Source of the DNA: Ceratodon purpureus
Lineage: Eukaryota; Streptophyta; Bryopsida; Pseudoditrichales; Ditrichaceae
Direction of reading: 5' to 3'
Length of the DNA stretch: 64,000 nt
Assembly (NCBI GenBank): GCA_014871385.1
Contig: CM026426.1
Location: 66,921,692 to 66,985,691 of the forward strand
The notes beneath the pieces are model-generated. The model saw nothing but the letters and a program-made list of their open reading frames with translations. It had not been told where the DNA came from and searched no databases. Every line of letters begins with the position of its first letter. Within the stretch, counting starts at the first letter, position 1. The position numbers and the translations under genes were made by a program. Positions 1-11,500 of this stretch are shown here, in pieces.

Positions 1-545
1 CACTCAAACCTAGGTTTGTGCGGAGAATGCGGGAGTTCAATTCATGCTGCTGCAGATACCACGTGCAGATGGCTGAATTGAAGGATGCACTGAACTTCAT
101 GCGCCGTGGAACAGTGCACAAAAACTGCTCCTGCCATTGTAACGTGTGTCAACCTGAGGGTGGAGAGGGTGTTTGCAAAGCATCGGAGGTGACTTTTCAC
201 TCACTTACGAGGCTCTGTGAAGAAGTTCTGTGCCAAAAGCATGAAGATGAAGAGTTCCATGCACTAAGTTGCATTTGGGGTGATTGTACATTGTGTGGGG
301 CTACGAAGTTGAAGATTTGCCCCAACGAACAATCTGAATCTACAAATGCTCTGGTTTCCTGGAAGCTGTTTGAGATGGTATTTGTCGGGAGGGGAGAAGA
401 CGGCAATGACAGGCATGCACTTCGTCTGGAGCACAAGATGACCCCACCGTGTGACTTAGTTGCATCTTTGCGGTCCCACTTGAAAGAATTTTTGGTCCAC
501 AACTTTGAGGCAAAGTGGCAGGATCAACAGTTCAAGGTATGCATG
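1..545 (+). pseudogene. 5' part of an ENY/SDG-family transposase-like gene, cut by the CACTA insertion
   Basis: An open frame enters from the left edge (LKPRFVRRMREFN...) and runs to codon ATG at 543-545, where the CACTA element begins. It aligns without gaps over long stretches with the minus-strand copy at 57.1-57.7 kb: a KP.(W)V..+.E...CC..YH block, a Cys/His-rich middle with CSCHCNVC and a GDC..C motif, then an acidic-basic stretch ending NFEAKWQDQQ. I read these Cys/His pairs as a zinc-binding region in front of the catalytic core. The gene starts left of the window. It resumes at 20167 in the same frame once the CACTA and one ATG copy are removed. The family also occurs in animals as uncharacterised proteins with the same motifs (my recollection), and I cannot give it an accepted superfamily name. 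Transposase function is inferred. Confidence 0.75.
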
Positions 546-556
546 CACTAGTAGAA
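546..556 (+). repeat. left terminal inverted repeat of the CACTA element
   Basis: CACTAGTAGAA, matched in inverted orientation at the right end (20156-20166). It is preceded by ATG at 543-545. Confidence 0.93.
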
Positions 557-573
557 ATCCTGTCCTCCCACGT

Positions 574-629
574 AGGACAGTAAATGACTGAATGTCCGGA
601 ATGCGTCCCAAATGACATCCATAATGACT
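574..629 (+). repeat. left subterminal motif cluster
   Basis: AGGACAGTAAATGACT at 574-589 is followed by further AATGAC copies at 611 and 623. The same AGGACAGT(A/G)AATGACT occurs near the right end at 20044-20059, in the same orientation. In En/Spm elements, clusters of short subterminal repeats bind TNPA; that these do the same is inference. Confidence 0.55.
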
Positions 630-2094
630 GTGCAGTATTGGATCACCTTTCAGTATGAACTCCAGTTACGTGGCGGTGCCTAATTTAATTGAAGGATTTA
701 CCAGGAGTTCCGAGGCTGGTGAATTCACCCTTCCCTGTTCTAGCGGGCTGAGAGGATCAACTCATATCAAAGAAATTACCAGATTCTACGGACTTGAAGG
801 ACCTTATGTCCGAGTTTTTCCCGGAAGAAGTCGTAATGAATCTACGCATTACCAGTTTATTGCTACAACCTGTGTTCCCTAAGATTTCGATGTTTGAAAT
901 GTCCATTGGTATTCTTGCAGTCTCTTCTTCGTATCCGTCCAGATTTTAACATCTTCAAATGAGATGGTTTTTTTCTCGACGGATGTCGTTTTTAGAGCGT
1001 GCTTACTTTTCTTGAAATTTTACCGAAATGTTTCTGAATCAAACTTTCCATTCTAATCTACGAAATCCGAAGAACAACTCCATTTCATCTTCGTAATCAT
1101 ATGAGCACATTATATTGATGTGACCGTTGAGTCCATCGTCATTCTCTCGTGAATATATGTATTAAAACATTTTAAAATAATTTCTGTTCCTTTCTAAGAG
1201 CTTCGTGCAATCCAAGATGGAAAAACGTAATAAAAAACAGACAGCCTAGCTGCTTCCAGGGTTTCATATTGAACATGTAAATTGAAGAGAGACAAGTGAA
1301 AGAACCGTTCTGTTGACGGTAACTCCAGGGAAAACACTGAGGGGTTGTAACATAATGAAAGCTTTTATTCAAACCATATAATTTTCAAACACCGTGGATT
1401 GCTGTATACTTCTGACTACCGCCTTTCACATACAGAACTATAAAACAGTACACCTCATGCGTTTACAGGAGCATCCTAGACATATTTATTACACCCATAC
1501 TTCAACGCAAATGTCAGAAACATCTTCTCCATTTAGACAGTTATAACACATGAAATCGAGGAGTTCTCCATCACTAAGTACCTCACGCCTCGTGTTTTAT
1601 TAGACATCGTGTATTGTCCACCTCTGTCTCTGCGTAAAAAATAAACAGGTTCAGTATGCGGTGTACAGATATTCCATGAAAGTGCGAGTTACAAAAAAAC
1701 ATGTTGAAGAAACAGCAGAAAATGATAACTTCAAACACATTTTTCATACGGTACAGGAGAAGTAACGAGGCCTATACCAATACAGATGTGTCCCTAGTTT
1801 TACATTTGCACATCCAGTTTGGTAACACCCGGCCTTTCATCCATCTGCATTTACAGTGGAGTCGTTGCTGGCGCACCGCAAAATCTAACCCAATGGAGCC
1901 CTTCACCAGCAGCGGACAAGTGCACGGGGGTGTAAGTTCACCCCACCTATCTAGACAACAGTCTTTGCAGGTGCAATTACAAGGCCTCCTTATTTTAGAA
2001 CAGTGTGGTCGCATCTGTAGATTAATTTACAAAAACATATGTGAGTACTTAAACAGCACAATCGCTGACTACTTTAATGCGATCTTCACAAATC
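630..2094. other. CACTA left arm, no supported gene
   Basis: AT-rich DNA. The short frames here have no recognisable domain, no convincing splice context and stops in all frames. I see nothing coding. Confidence 0.5.
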
Positions 2095-2646
2095 CTAGGA
2101 CAGTAGCATAGTTTTGAAACGACAATGCGTAGCTGTACTCACCTTCTTAGAATCTCTAGGACTGTCAACGTCGCCACCCCCTGAAATTAAAGACTTCGGC
2201 ATGTTTTTATTTTCTCTAGAATTCATGTCCACTTGGGAAGTCGGTGCATCCTTCCCTTCCCCTGTTTCTTCTGACCGTGAGGAGGAATGACTCGGTTTAC
2301 GAACCGTATTAGCCACTCTCGAGCTACTGCCCTGAACTCCATCAATTTCCCTCTTCGAAATCTCCTTCCGCCGTTCGTCCTCTACAGATCTCAGTTTCTT
2401 AAAGTGGATTCGGCGCACAATCGTATTGCTGAAAGCCTCCAAGCGGTCACTACTGTCCATAGACAGACCACACGACTTCAAACTGATGGTTCCACCTCAA
2501 TCCTTCTTGTCACCGAGAATGCTGTCGGAACTGCCTGAGGGAATCGGTGCTCTAAGAGACAGATCCTCCACTGCTGCATCCTCACCATCGCACTCGACAA
2601 ATTTGTTATCTGCTCGTGCCAACTCACATACATTTTTATCAGCCAT
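2095..2646 (-). CDS. hypothetical CACTA cargo-like frame, acidic and Ser-rich, with one internal stop
   Basis: Starting at ATG 2646 the minus strand reads MADKNVCELARADNKF and stays open except for a TGA at 2497-2499. It continues in the same frame through a Ser/Glu/Lys-rich region (RSEETGEGKDAPTSQ) to a strong splice donor, AAG|GTGAGT, just before the frame closes. The protein would be hydrophilic with no membrane segment and no domain I know. It lies inside the CACTA, downstream of the frame at 4.1-5.6 kb and on the same strand, so it could be a later exon of that gene. The internal TGA suggests decay or an unrecognised intron. I cannot assign a function. Confidence 0.35.
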
Positions 2647-4133
2647 CGTCTATTGATCCCTTGTATTCGCTCTGTAATTGTAGCAGATGCTCACCAACTC
2701 TATGGAGTAAAAACATTCTTCGATGTCTTATAGAGTGCTGAACATGCAAAACTTTTAATGCGGCTCCATGTTTTCTTTATTAGTAATGTTCTTTTTATGT
2801 AGGCATTCATTTACAATAGTGGCAGATGTCCATGCTCTTAACTCATGGTTCACGTGCTTTCATACTTAAGACAACTGAACCAAAAAAAAGACTAACTGTT
2901 CTGGAAACTGCAGTTCACATTACGTGTACTCTAGATAATCTGGAATAAATATTACTAATGTGTTTTGAAAATCGTACCTGGGTAGATGCTTTTTCCATTC
3001 ACGCTGTCGAAACCTCATATTCGTCCCCAGGCATTCCAATCGGAGTAGTTCATATGTAACAAACGTATTGGTATATCTTCTGAAATGAACCAACCTACAT
3101 ACTTACAGAAGTGGGAACTAGACACATACACAGGATTACCGAAAGAATGCGTATTCATGGGAAATAAAGCACAGTTAGAGTTAGTTACGATGTGTTGCAG
3201 TTACAGATCTTAAAAGTATCCTATAAGACCCTCTGACTGAAAAATAAGATATGAGAAGGCAAAAAGACTGTTACATATACGCATTCAACTTCATTCCACC
3301 TCTAAACAACGTCTCGAAAAAACAAAACCTGAACCGACTTCATTTTCACTACATAGCAGTCATTAAAATCATGCTCATACCCTTTTCGTATAAGATTCTA
3401 CATATTCTGCAAATACATCATCAAGGAACAGATATCATCAATACATCTTTTTATAAATCTATATTTTTTAATACAAAAATGATGCATCAACAACTCTAAG
3501 CACCGTCAGTGCGAAAATGATGATTATTGGTGCATCGTACTTTTCTGTCTCTGTATGCAACATTGATCAACGAGCACTTGATACTTAAGTGTATAACAAG
3601 ATTCCAGTAATACTGGCAGCAACGTATAGTCTAGCCAACAAAAACCTGCTCCAAGTCTATCATGTTCCAATTCCTTTTCTAAAATGCATCTTACGCTTTA
3701 ATTAATCTTCACTAAATGCCTCTTCTTATATTCCATACCGTTGTCAGAAACCTGCGTATTGACATCCATGCATTGCAAGCCCCGTCACTATTTTCTCTAA
3801 TGACTTAATACGAAAACCTGGGCACCCCCTTCTTCGGAATTGCACTTCATTTAGCGCTGCAGTTGGAGCTACAGTAGTCCCGAATTCACGCTCCAGCCCG
3901 CTACAGACCACTGAAATGAAGTTTAATTTTTAACACGACGAATTAGTGTTGTTCTAGTTCAAAAGAGTAAACGTACATACTGTCGGACATATTCCTTAGT
4001 ACATTGTTAGGAAACGCTGCGCAAGTTCTTGAGAGACCTTGATAGGAATCCATCATTCGAAGAGATTAAAAGTTTTGACATTATGGCAATTTCGAATACA
4101 TCTAAAACAAACTTAGCTCATACCTTACCTCTG
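2647..4133. other. noncoding stretch inside the CACTA
   Basis: AT-rich sequence between the two cargo-like frames. It may be intron if they form one gene. No domain or repeat was recognised. Confidence 0.4.
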
Positions 4134-5572
4134 TCAGTCCTGCAAGTTGTCCTCTTTGTCCTTTCCCTTCCGTCTACGTTCCAGCAGTGCATGCTGTTCA
4201 TTCCCCTGTTCCTCAGATGGTGAAGGCCTGTCATGGTCGTCCTTTGGGTCATCCGTTATCGTGAAGGTGGAATTCCCATACTTGGGGGGCTCTTCCACCA
4301 CTCCTGTCCTCATCTTTTTAGACGGAATCACGGAGTTCGCCAAATCTCTTGCTAGGCCAACCGCTACTCCCCATGTTCGGACATCGCTGACACCATCAAC
4401 TGGTAACCCGTTCTCAAACTGCCATCGTTGAAGTGGAGTGTAGGTGGGAGCGTATGATGTTCTCAACTTAATCGCATTTCTCCTGGCATCTCTAAACAAC
4501 GATGTGAATCGACTCGCCTTTGAGTCCAGCACTATACCTTCAGTAGCAGTAGTCTTTTCTTTTCCCTTCGCACCAGCTGCGGCTGAATTTGAATCAACTT
4601 CCTCGCAGCGACAGAAGTCCTCCTCGTCGTCACTGATCTCTATTACTCCGAGTCCCCCAACTCCGCCACCAAGCACGACAGGAGTCCCGACCAATTTTAC
4701 ATCTGCTACAGCGTCCTCGTCAACATTTTTTGTTGCATCATTAGTGTCACTACTTCCAGACACTCTAGCCTTCTTGAGCAGAGCTTCCGTTTCTTCCTTC
4801 ACATCAGTCTTCGCCCCTGCTGATCGTTTCTACCATCTCGCAAACAACGCATTGATTTCTCCTTGTAGCAGTCGAGCGCGACCAGCAGCGGCTGCGTTAT
4901 CACCATGGTAGGTAACAACTGCTGTAATGGATAAACCCTGACCTGGATTAAAGAACGCAGCCTGAATAACTGTACGAGTGCGGGAACCAACAGATAAAGA
5001 TCCGGCTCTGCGTAAGCTCTGATAGGGATGTGGTGTGCCCTGGTCACAGACACAGAAAGATGAAACATTGTTCCTTGTGGTGTCTGGAACACTACGGCCG
5101 CCTCCAACAACCGGCGAGATGGTGTTGACACCGGGAGTTAATAACGTTGGCGCTGTTTCATTTTCGTTTGCCACGGGGAATCGAGCTCCATTTAGCGGCA
5201 GAGCCTCACAGTGAGGGCGCAAAGTTGATTCACTCTCGTCACAAAGAACCAATTCACTTGGCTCCTCTAAGTTAACTGCGGAAGTGGTCGGCTCCATAAT
5301 TGAGGAATCTGCACAGTTACGATAACTTCTGAGCGATCACATTAAACATATTCGTCGAGCCTCACGGAAAGCAAAGAGAAAGACTTTGGAGAGCCTGGAC
5401 TCCACTATTCAATAAAAATCATGTGTGTTGTACATGCTCTGACTGTTCAGAGAGATCAGAACTCACTTACAAAGCTCAAGGTTACATTCTGCAAAATTAG
5501 ATCGGTACCTGACACCGTAGTCCCCTGCTCCGTTCTCTTAGTTGGGATCCCTGTCTTCTCGTAATTTGCCAT
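4134..5572 (-). CDS. hypothetical CACTA cargo-like gene with one in-frame TAG
   Basis: A frame opens at 5297 (MEPTTSAVNLEEP) and reads to 4134, interrupted only by a TAG at 4830-4832 (FARW*KRSAG). A possible 5' exon lies at 5572-5471 (MANYEKTGIPTKR...) and ends at a strong donor (TTT|GTAAGTG), but its phase does not match the acceptor before 5297, so the 5' structure is unresolved. The main frame has a Cys-containing patch (FCVCDQG), a Gly/Val-rich loop, an acidic block (EISDDEEDFCRC), and a basic C-terminal tail with RRKGKDKED. A donor (AG|GTAAGG) follows the last codons. It sits within the transposon, transcribed in the same direction as tnp2. I do not recognise the family; a nuclear protein is plausible from the charge pattern only. 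Confidence 0.4.
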
Positions 5573-7955
5573 TTTAGCTTGCTTTACAGAACGTTACTGC
5601 TAACACCTGAAAGCCTTCAGTTAAGAGGAAAGAAATGTAAGTGCAAAGTTCAACATTTTTCCGTCGCATAACCTAGTTGCCAAATGAAAACGTCTACAAA
5701 AAAATGCACATCAAATATACCGCGCAGTATTCAAATAGGTTTTCATACTTATTTTAAGCATTAGGGAACATGATGTTTTTAAAAAAAGAAGTCCGTTTCC
5801 TCTCACGGTCCCGTGCTGTGTGAGCCTGGAGGGTACTTACTCAGAGTCCAATTTACAAAGTTGTTCACAATCGCTGCGTAACTGGCATCACGCAAAAGCC
5901 AGAAAGTAATTTCTTCTTTTGTTTGTTCCAATTCGACTCCTCAACCCAAACAAAACCCAAGGTGTTGAATTGTACTACAATTGATACCCCACTAAGTCTT
6001 TCAAATGTTAGACTATAATCAAAGACCACTGACGATCGGCGGAGGCGAATTGGTACATTGCTTCTTCTGTACAGCAACGCGGAGTTCAGGAAAATGTACC
6101 AAACAATACACAATCCTGTATATGACCGGTGAAGACGCAGGTGTGGTATAACTCGCAGACCGCCTCTGATAGCAGAGAAACAAACGTATCAACGTCAATC
6201 AGAAATTGTGAATTCCAGGAATTGTAAAACTTAAGCAGGTACAGCTCTACCAAAACATACAACTCTAGCGGAGTCCGTTTCATTGCAATTGAAGAACTCG
6301 CTACTTCTCAAACCCTCGTACAACTGCGAATTCTCTCCTCGCAAAACCAAGTTCTCCTTTCAAGTAACAAACATTTGACAAATCAAGCGCGCAATGGGGT
6401 AATGCACACATACTGAAATATTCAAGTCGCACAAAAAAACACACTAGGAACTCACTTCGGTTTCTCGAACACAATCTCGCTGCAAAACAGACACACAAAG
6501 AGGAGGAATATCTAGAGAGACAATAACAACAATGTGCTTAAAAACCACTGTGGACAGAACAATGTTGCAACAGGATCATGACATAAGCTACCCATCTTCC
6601 GAATTCCTACATAGTACATTCAATTTCTGAAATGTATAAATGCTGGATTGAACTGAATAGAGATGTACTTAATACAATGTACTCTTATCAAATTACGTAC
6701 CATCATTGCAGAGAAGTGTCCATGTTTTGAAACATCATCTCCTGTGTTGGATGAGACAAGCTGGTTATCCAGTAACCATCATCACCAATTTTCTGTATCC
6801 AAGCTGACCATCGCACAGACATTTTCGTGAAAATCATGATGACCACCTAGGCAGTGCTACCCATTCCCATCAACCACTCCACGCATGAGCTTCTCAAATC
6901 ATGGGTGACGTGACGGACATTACCAACTGTGCTCATTACAGGACTATAAATTGGTTTTCAACTGTGAATAACCGTTGTTGTGCTAATCGGTATTGTAAAA
7001 TGAACACATTCGTGATTGCCATTGTTTCCGCTGTGTTATTTTACCCTTTCTAGTTCTGAACATTAACTTCGTGTAAGACGGCTTACAGTAAAATGACAAA
7101 TGTTAAGAAACGATGAATGATAATTTTTCATAGACCTTAGCTTCAAAATTTTTAAAAGTGTAATACACTGGTTCATATACAAGCAATTCTAAATGATAGT
7201 AATGCTCCTACTATACTGCAGTGGAATTTATGTTACTTGTAGGACATAGTTCAAAAAAATATTACTCTGTCGATGGTGCGCTGAGATGTTACTGTATGTG
7301 ATGTACATCTAGATTGGCAATTCATTTTGTGATAACAGAATTAGAAAAAATATAATAATCAATGAACCTATAAAATGCTTATCAGACCGTTCTTTTACTG
7401 ACTGCTTCTTCAAACACGTCATAAAAAAAACAGAGTGTTAACTACTGCAGTATTCGTCTAGACATCGTTGGAAGTTTAGGACTTTTTATGCAATCACGGG
7501 TGGTACTTGTAAAGTTATGCAAACATGTGAGACTGATTTGCGTTTCAATTGTCCAAGAAAACCATGTTCTCCCTGACTCCCGTAATAGCGTTCTCGCCTA
7601 TCTAACGGAAGTATCTACCCTGTGCATATGATGCACAAGTTAATGTAGTGTCCACTTGTTTCATTTACATTCTCTCTTTAGTGACAATAAATGTACATGT
7701 CAAACAATACAAGCAAATAAAAGCTTTCCACGTGAATTTAATAACAAAACAAGCATACGGTTCATTGACATTCATACTTAGGAGCTAAATGTTACAAGGT
7801 AGATCAGATGCTTACAAGTACTTACTGTGGCAGTGACTTCAAAGATTTAAATACTTGCGTGGAAGGTAATAGAAATGGTCACTTACCAAGTGCTGTTAAA
7901 ATGGACCCCTCGAATACTGTTATCACCAACATCTTCCTAAATTTTTTCGCCTCAA
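5573..7955. other. noncoding stretch inside the CACTA
   Basis: About 2.4 kb of AT-rich DNA between the cargo-like gene and the end of the tnp2 unit. Frames of 65-80 codons occur on the minus strand at 5.9-6.5 kb but show no domain or splice support. I see no gene. Confidence 0.45.
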
Positions 7956-7992
7956 TCAAATGAAATAGCCAGAGCTACCGGTCTTACAATCT

Positions 7993-8937
7993 TCAGGACC
8001 ATCTCTTCTTCTGTCTATTACTTCTAGGGGCTGCTGACCTCTTACTTGGTATTTGACGTGCTCTGTCCACCTTCTCAAAACTCTGCAAGGCAATCGCGTT
8101 ATCCACGTCGTTAAGCACAATAGCCCCAGCGAGATTAGGCTCATTCGGTGGATTCCTGAGTACACTACTATGAATTACACCTCCCGTCGAAACATTCGTA
8201 GTGATAAAGATATCGTCATCTTCCTCGACGGTTCTCCTAGACCTGGCCTCTTTCCTCATGATAACCTTCCATTGGGATCCTGCGGGTCGGAGATCATCAT
8301 CCGAGAAGAAAACCTGTGTGCATTGGCTTGGGAATACAAAAGGGTCAACTTGTTTCGGGAGATTGTGTTTAAAATTGACCACTAAAAATCCGTCCCCGTC
8401 TCTGATGTATGTGGAATTCCTGTGGCTGTCAAATCTCTTCTTCCATTGACACGAAAACAGGAAAATAGGTGTATTTAAATCCCCATAATCTAAAACCAAT
8501 ATGTCCTCTAAAAGACCAACATAATCTTTTCCAGCCCCTAAGCTGTAATCGTTTGTTTCAAAACACGCAACTCCACTGTCGAAGTTACTCTGGGACTGAC
8601 CAATTTCGTCATTCACCCTCCAGTGATTCCCATAAGCTTTCATCTTCTTATATCTCTTACAAGTCATTGATGGAGGGTTTGATAGCAAAACCGTGTCATG
8701 CTCATTTGGATCGGACATGTCCAGCTCTGCTTCATGAATGGTCCGCCTCAACCAGACCTCCAACTCTGGAAATGTGCCTTCACCTTGCTGACGTTCTTCT
8801 TCCCATTGCCTGAACAGTTTAACGCAACTTTCAATAAAATGTATTGAACATTCAGTAAGCACAGTCCACAGACAATATGATCCGATGGATCTCTTCATAA
8901 GAGAATCCTCTAACCCAAAGTGAAAAATTTCCCACAA
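7993..8937 (-). CDS. DUF4216 region, 3' end of the CACTA tnp2 transcription unit
   Basis: The protein (about 314 residues in this exon) has the DUF4216 pattern seen at the C-terminus of plant CACTA transposase genes: a YKKMKAYGNHWRV segment, an SGVAC segment, then DYVGLLEDILVLDYG and IFLFSCQW, followed by a VNFKHNLP...PFVFPSQ block. The tail is acidic then basic (SNRQKKRWS). It lies downstream of the tnp2 and DUF4218 exons in the usual order tnp2, DUF4218, DUF4216. Its role is not established biochemically; it accompanies the transposase. The 5' splice boundary is uncertain, since the frame simply begins at 8937 without a clear acceptor. No internal stop was seen. Confidence 0.75.
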   Translation of the reverse strand: MWEIFHFGLEDSLMKRSIGSYCLWTVLTECSIHFIESCVKLFRQWEEERQQGEGTFPELEVWLRRTIHEAELDMSDPNEHDTVLLSNPPSMTCKRYKKMKAYGNHWRVNDEIGQSQSNFDSGVACFETNDYSLGAGKDYVGLLEDILVLDYGDLNTPIFLFSCQWKKRFDSHRNSTYIRDGDGFLVVNFKHNLPKQVDPFVFPSQCTQVFFSDDDLRPAGSQWKVIMRKEARSRRTVEEDDDIFITTNVSTGGVIHSSVLRNPPNEPNLAGAIVLNDVDNAIALQSFEKVDRARQIPSKRSAAPRSNRQKKRWS

Positions 8938-9383
8938 TTAAAACGCACTTTGAATTCCACTGTCGGACAGGTGCATGACCTTCTTAATATAGGAGAGGAT
9001 CTGTATTACAGACTATGCATTCGGTACAGAATTGTATATGACACACGTGACATACAAAAGTTCTCTCAGGTGACTACCAATTTCTATGTAGACGCATCTT
9101 CACTACACAGATAAAATCAGAAATTCAGATCTTCAATTGTGTGAGCTACTTGTGAAATTAATTCAAACGGCCGTTTCAAAATACACCTGAATCCTTATAA
9201 TTTCATTTCAGCGTCCAATGAAAATAATAAACATCCATTTTCAGAATTGGCGAAGGCCAATGCAGAAGAAACCTTGGTTATTGACTCTGTTCACCAATAC
9301 AGATTTGTTTCGAATTTTTAAAAAGGTCAATTCAGTTCGAACTGAAACGAATTCACAGATGTGTAGGTTTCCAAAGAATATAC

Positions 9384-10287
9384 CTGAGATAGGGGTATGT
9401 TAAGGTACTGTTTCGAACAACATACTTATGAGCAAGGTCTCTCTGTGCACGACTGAGAAGCACTTCTGTCGATGCCCCTTCCAGAACTTCATACTCTGCA
9501 CAATCCTCTAGGTCAGCATCCCATACACGCCTCCTCACCACATCAAATCCATGCATGTACGAAGTGGAGAATCCCATAGTCTCGTCAAGTAAATAACCAT
9601 GTGCTATAGAAGCCTCTGTTCTCGCTCGATTCTTCACATGATTTTTTAAGGTCATCATCGTCCTTTCCACTGGGTACATCCAGCGAACTTGCACAAGTCC
9701 AAGGATAAACAGCTCTTTTACCAGATGCATAGGTAAACGCGACATGACATCAAAAAATGTCAAAGGAAAAGTCATCTCCATGAGACACATAGTGATTGCT
9801 ACGTCTTCAAGCAAACTGTCCTCCTGAGAAGGGTCCCAAACCTTACAACAAATTCTTCTGAAAACTCTAGAAGCTCTCATTATAGCGGTTCGGGTGTTTG
9901 GCTCCATTAACCCTCTAAGAGCCATTGGTAACAAAGACTGCATGAGAATGTGGTAGTCGTGGGACTTGACGGCACTGAATTTTTTGTTCGTGATAAGAGA
10001 ACCCATCTCTGAACAGTAACCTGAGGGAACTTTCACCTTCTCTAGTCTAGTACAGAATATGTCAAACTCCTTCGGAGACAATACGTAGTTTGCCACGGGT
10101 TTCAACATACGTGAGGGGTTTTGGAGTCTTTTACCATCCATAGATGCCTCCGAATACCTTCTCTTTGCATGTCTCTCCTGACCTTCACGCTATCTTTCTC
10201 CTTGAATCCGCAGATCGTCTTCAGCAAATTTTCTGCAAAGTTTTTTTCACAATGCATAACGTCTAGAGAATTGCGTATCTCCAGGTG
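9384..10287 (-). pseudogene. tnp2 C-terminal part with DUF4218, one frameshift
   Basis: An exon opens after a pyrimidine-rich acceptor (TTTTGGGACAG) near 10287 and reads HLEIRNSLDVMHCEKNF, the conserved LDVMH.EKN block of CACTA TNP2, then GIRRHLWMVKDSKTP. The continuation, KPVANYVLSPKEF...FC..LE+VKVP.GY, is in the next frame, so a one-base indel lies near 10103. The rest is a good DUF4218: VKSHDYHILMQSLLP, MEMTFPLTFFDVM, VRWMYPVERTM, LKNHVKNRARTEASI. It ends at a donor after TYPYLR near 9384. In TNP2 this region follows the catalytic core. No intron with proper borders explains the frame change, so I call it a frameshift that would abolish the full-length transposase unless it is a sequence error. 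Confidence 0.75.
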
Positions 10288-10509
10288 CTGTCCCAAAAGA
10301 AAACATTATGTTAATGGTAGTGCTTAACCCAAGCAAACAGAGGTATTCAATGTGCACATTCAATTTCTCTGTATGAGTCTGAAAACAACCATTGCAAAAT
10401 TCACTTTCAGAAGAGCAAAAAAATACATTCCAGCTGAAGACTTGCCTCCCAGTATGGCAACTCAAAAAATATACTCCCTCGTTTGATTCCATGGATTTTT
10501 GATGGGTCG

Positions 10510-11500
10510 ACAGTGGTTGTTTTTTTTTTTTTTTTTTTCCTTCCTACAGCACATTAAAAAGATTACAAAGAGAATATGTTAAATCACCGTCATGATTTTC
10601 CCCTGTCAATCACTTCCAAACCTCATGTGCATTACCAAAACATCGAACTCTATTCAAGCCTTTTATACTGCAACATGAACTGCTTCCAGTCTGACCGACC
10701 TCTTTCAACACAGACATATTTTTGAGAACGCGAAATCCTGGAATGGTAGCTAATGTTCTATGTAATGCAAACAAAATTGAATATGAGATTCTAGGCGTGC
10801 CTTGGCTAGCTGAGCTCTGTCCCGCACCAGTTATTGATGGATCTGCAGATGACGGTTGGTTTCTTTTTCTCCCTACAGAACAGTGAAGACATCCCCAGAA
10901 AATATGTTAGTACAATTATAAAAAATTTCACTCTCAATCACTGCATTTTACATCATGTGCATTATCGAAAGATCAAATTCTAATCAGGCCTTATGTACTA
11001 CAACATAAACTGCATCTAATCTTAACAAACTCTTTTAACATAGACGTACTTATGATAACGTGCAAATCTGGAACTCTAGCAATTGCACCATGTAATTAAA
11101 AAATAAAAATAGGTGAAATTGCAGGCGTACCTTGGCTAGCTGAGCTCGGCCCAGCACCAGTTTCTGTTCGGTCTTCCGTCCCCGGTTGCTTCCTTTTTTT
11201 ACCTACATCACCATGAACGAATACAAAGAGGAAATGAGAGGACAATAGTATACTTCGTCGCATGCATTCACTCCTAAACCTTGTCTGCATTGACAAATCA
11301 TCATATTCTAATGTAACCTATAATACTTGTATTGAAACTTCTTTCAATCTGACCGATCTTTTTGATGAATCAGAAAACAATAAGTCCTGGAACTCAGGTT
11401 ACTGTTTGCTGTACATGCAATGAAAAGCTCTCTAATGCGTGGTGTGACTTTGCGGAATTAAGTTGTGAAGAGCATGTGATGATGTGTTACCCGTTTCCTG
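10510..11500 (-). repeat. three tandem copies of an exon-plus-intron cassette in tnp2
   Basis: Three units of about 330 bp carry a short exon at 11202-11131, 10873-10802 and about 10541. Each starts after a TGTAG or TGTAG-like acceptor. The first two encode G-KKRK-QP followed by GAGPSSASQ or GAGQSSASQ; the third has its lysine codons replaced by a run of about 22 A on the coding strand (the poly-T at 10520). The intervening intron sequence is also repeated, for example CATGTGCATTA at 10627 and 10954. The end of the large tnp2 exon (QPQKKRKGFS) looks like a related copy. The second exon appears to have a GC donor instead of GT. Confidence 0.65.

Noticed and set aside
18..502. Minus-strand frame under the left transposase half
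   Set aside because: Antisense shadow of the conserved plus-strand frame; no domain.
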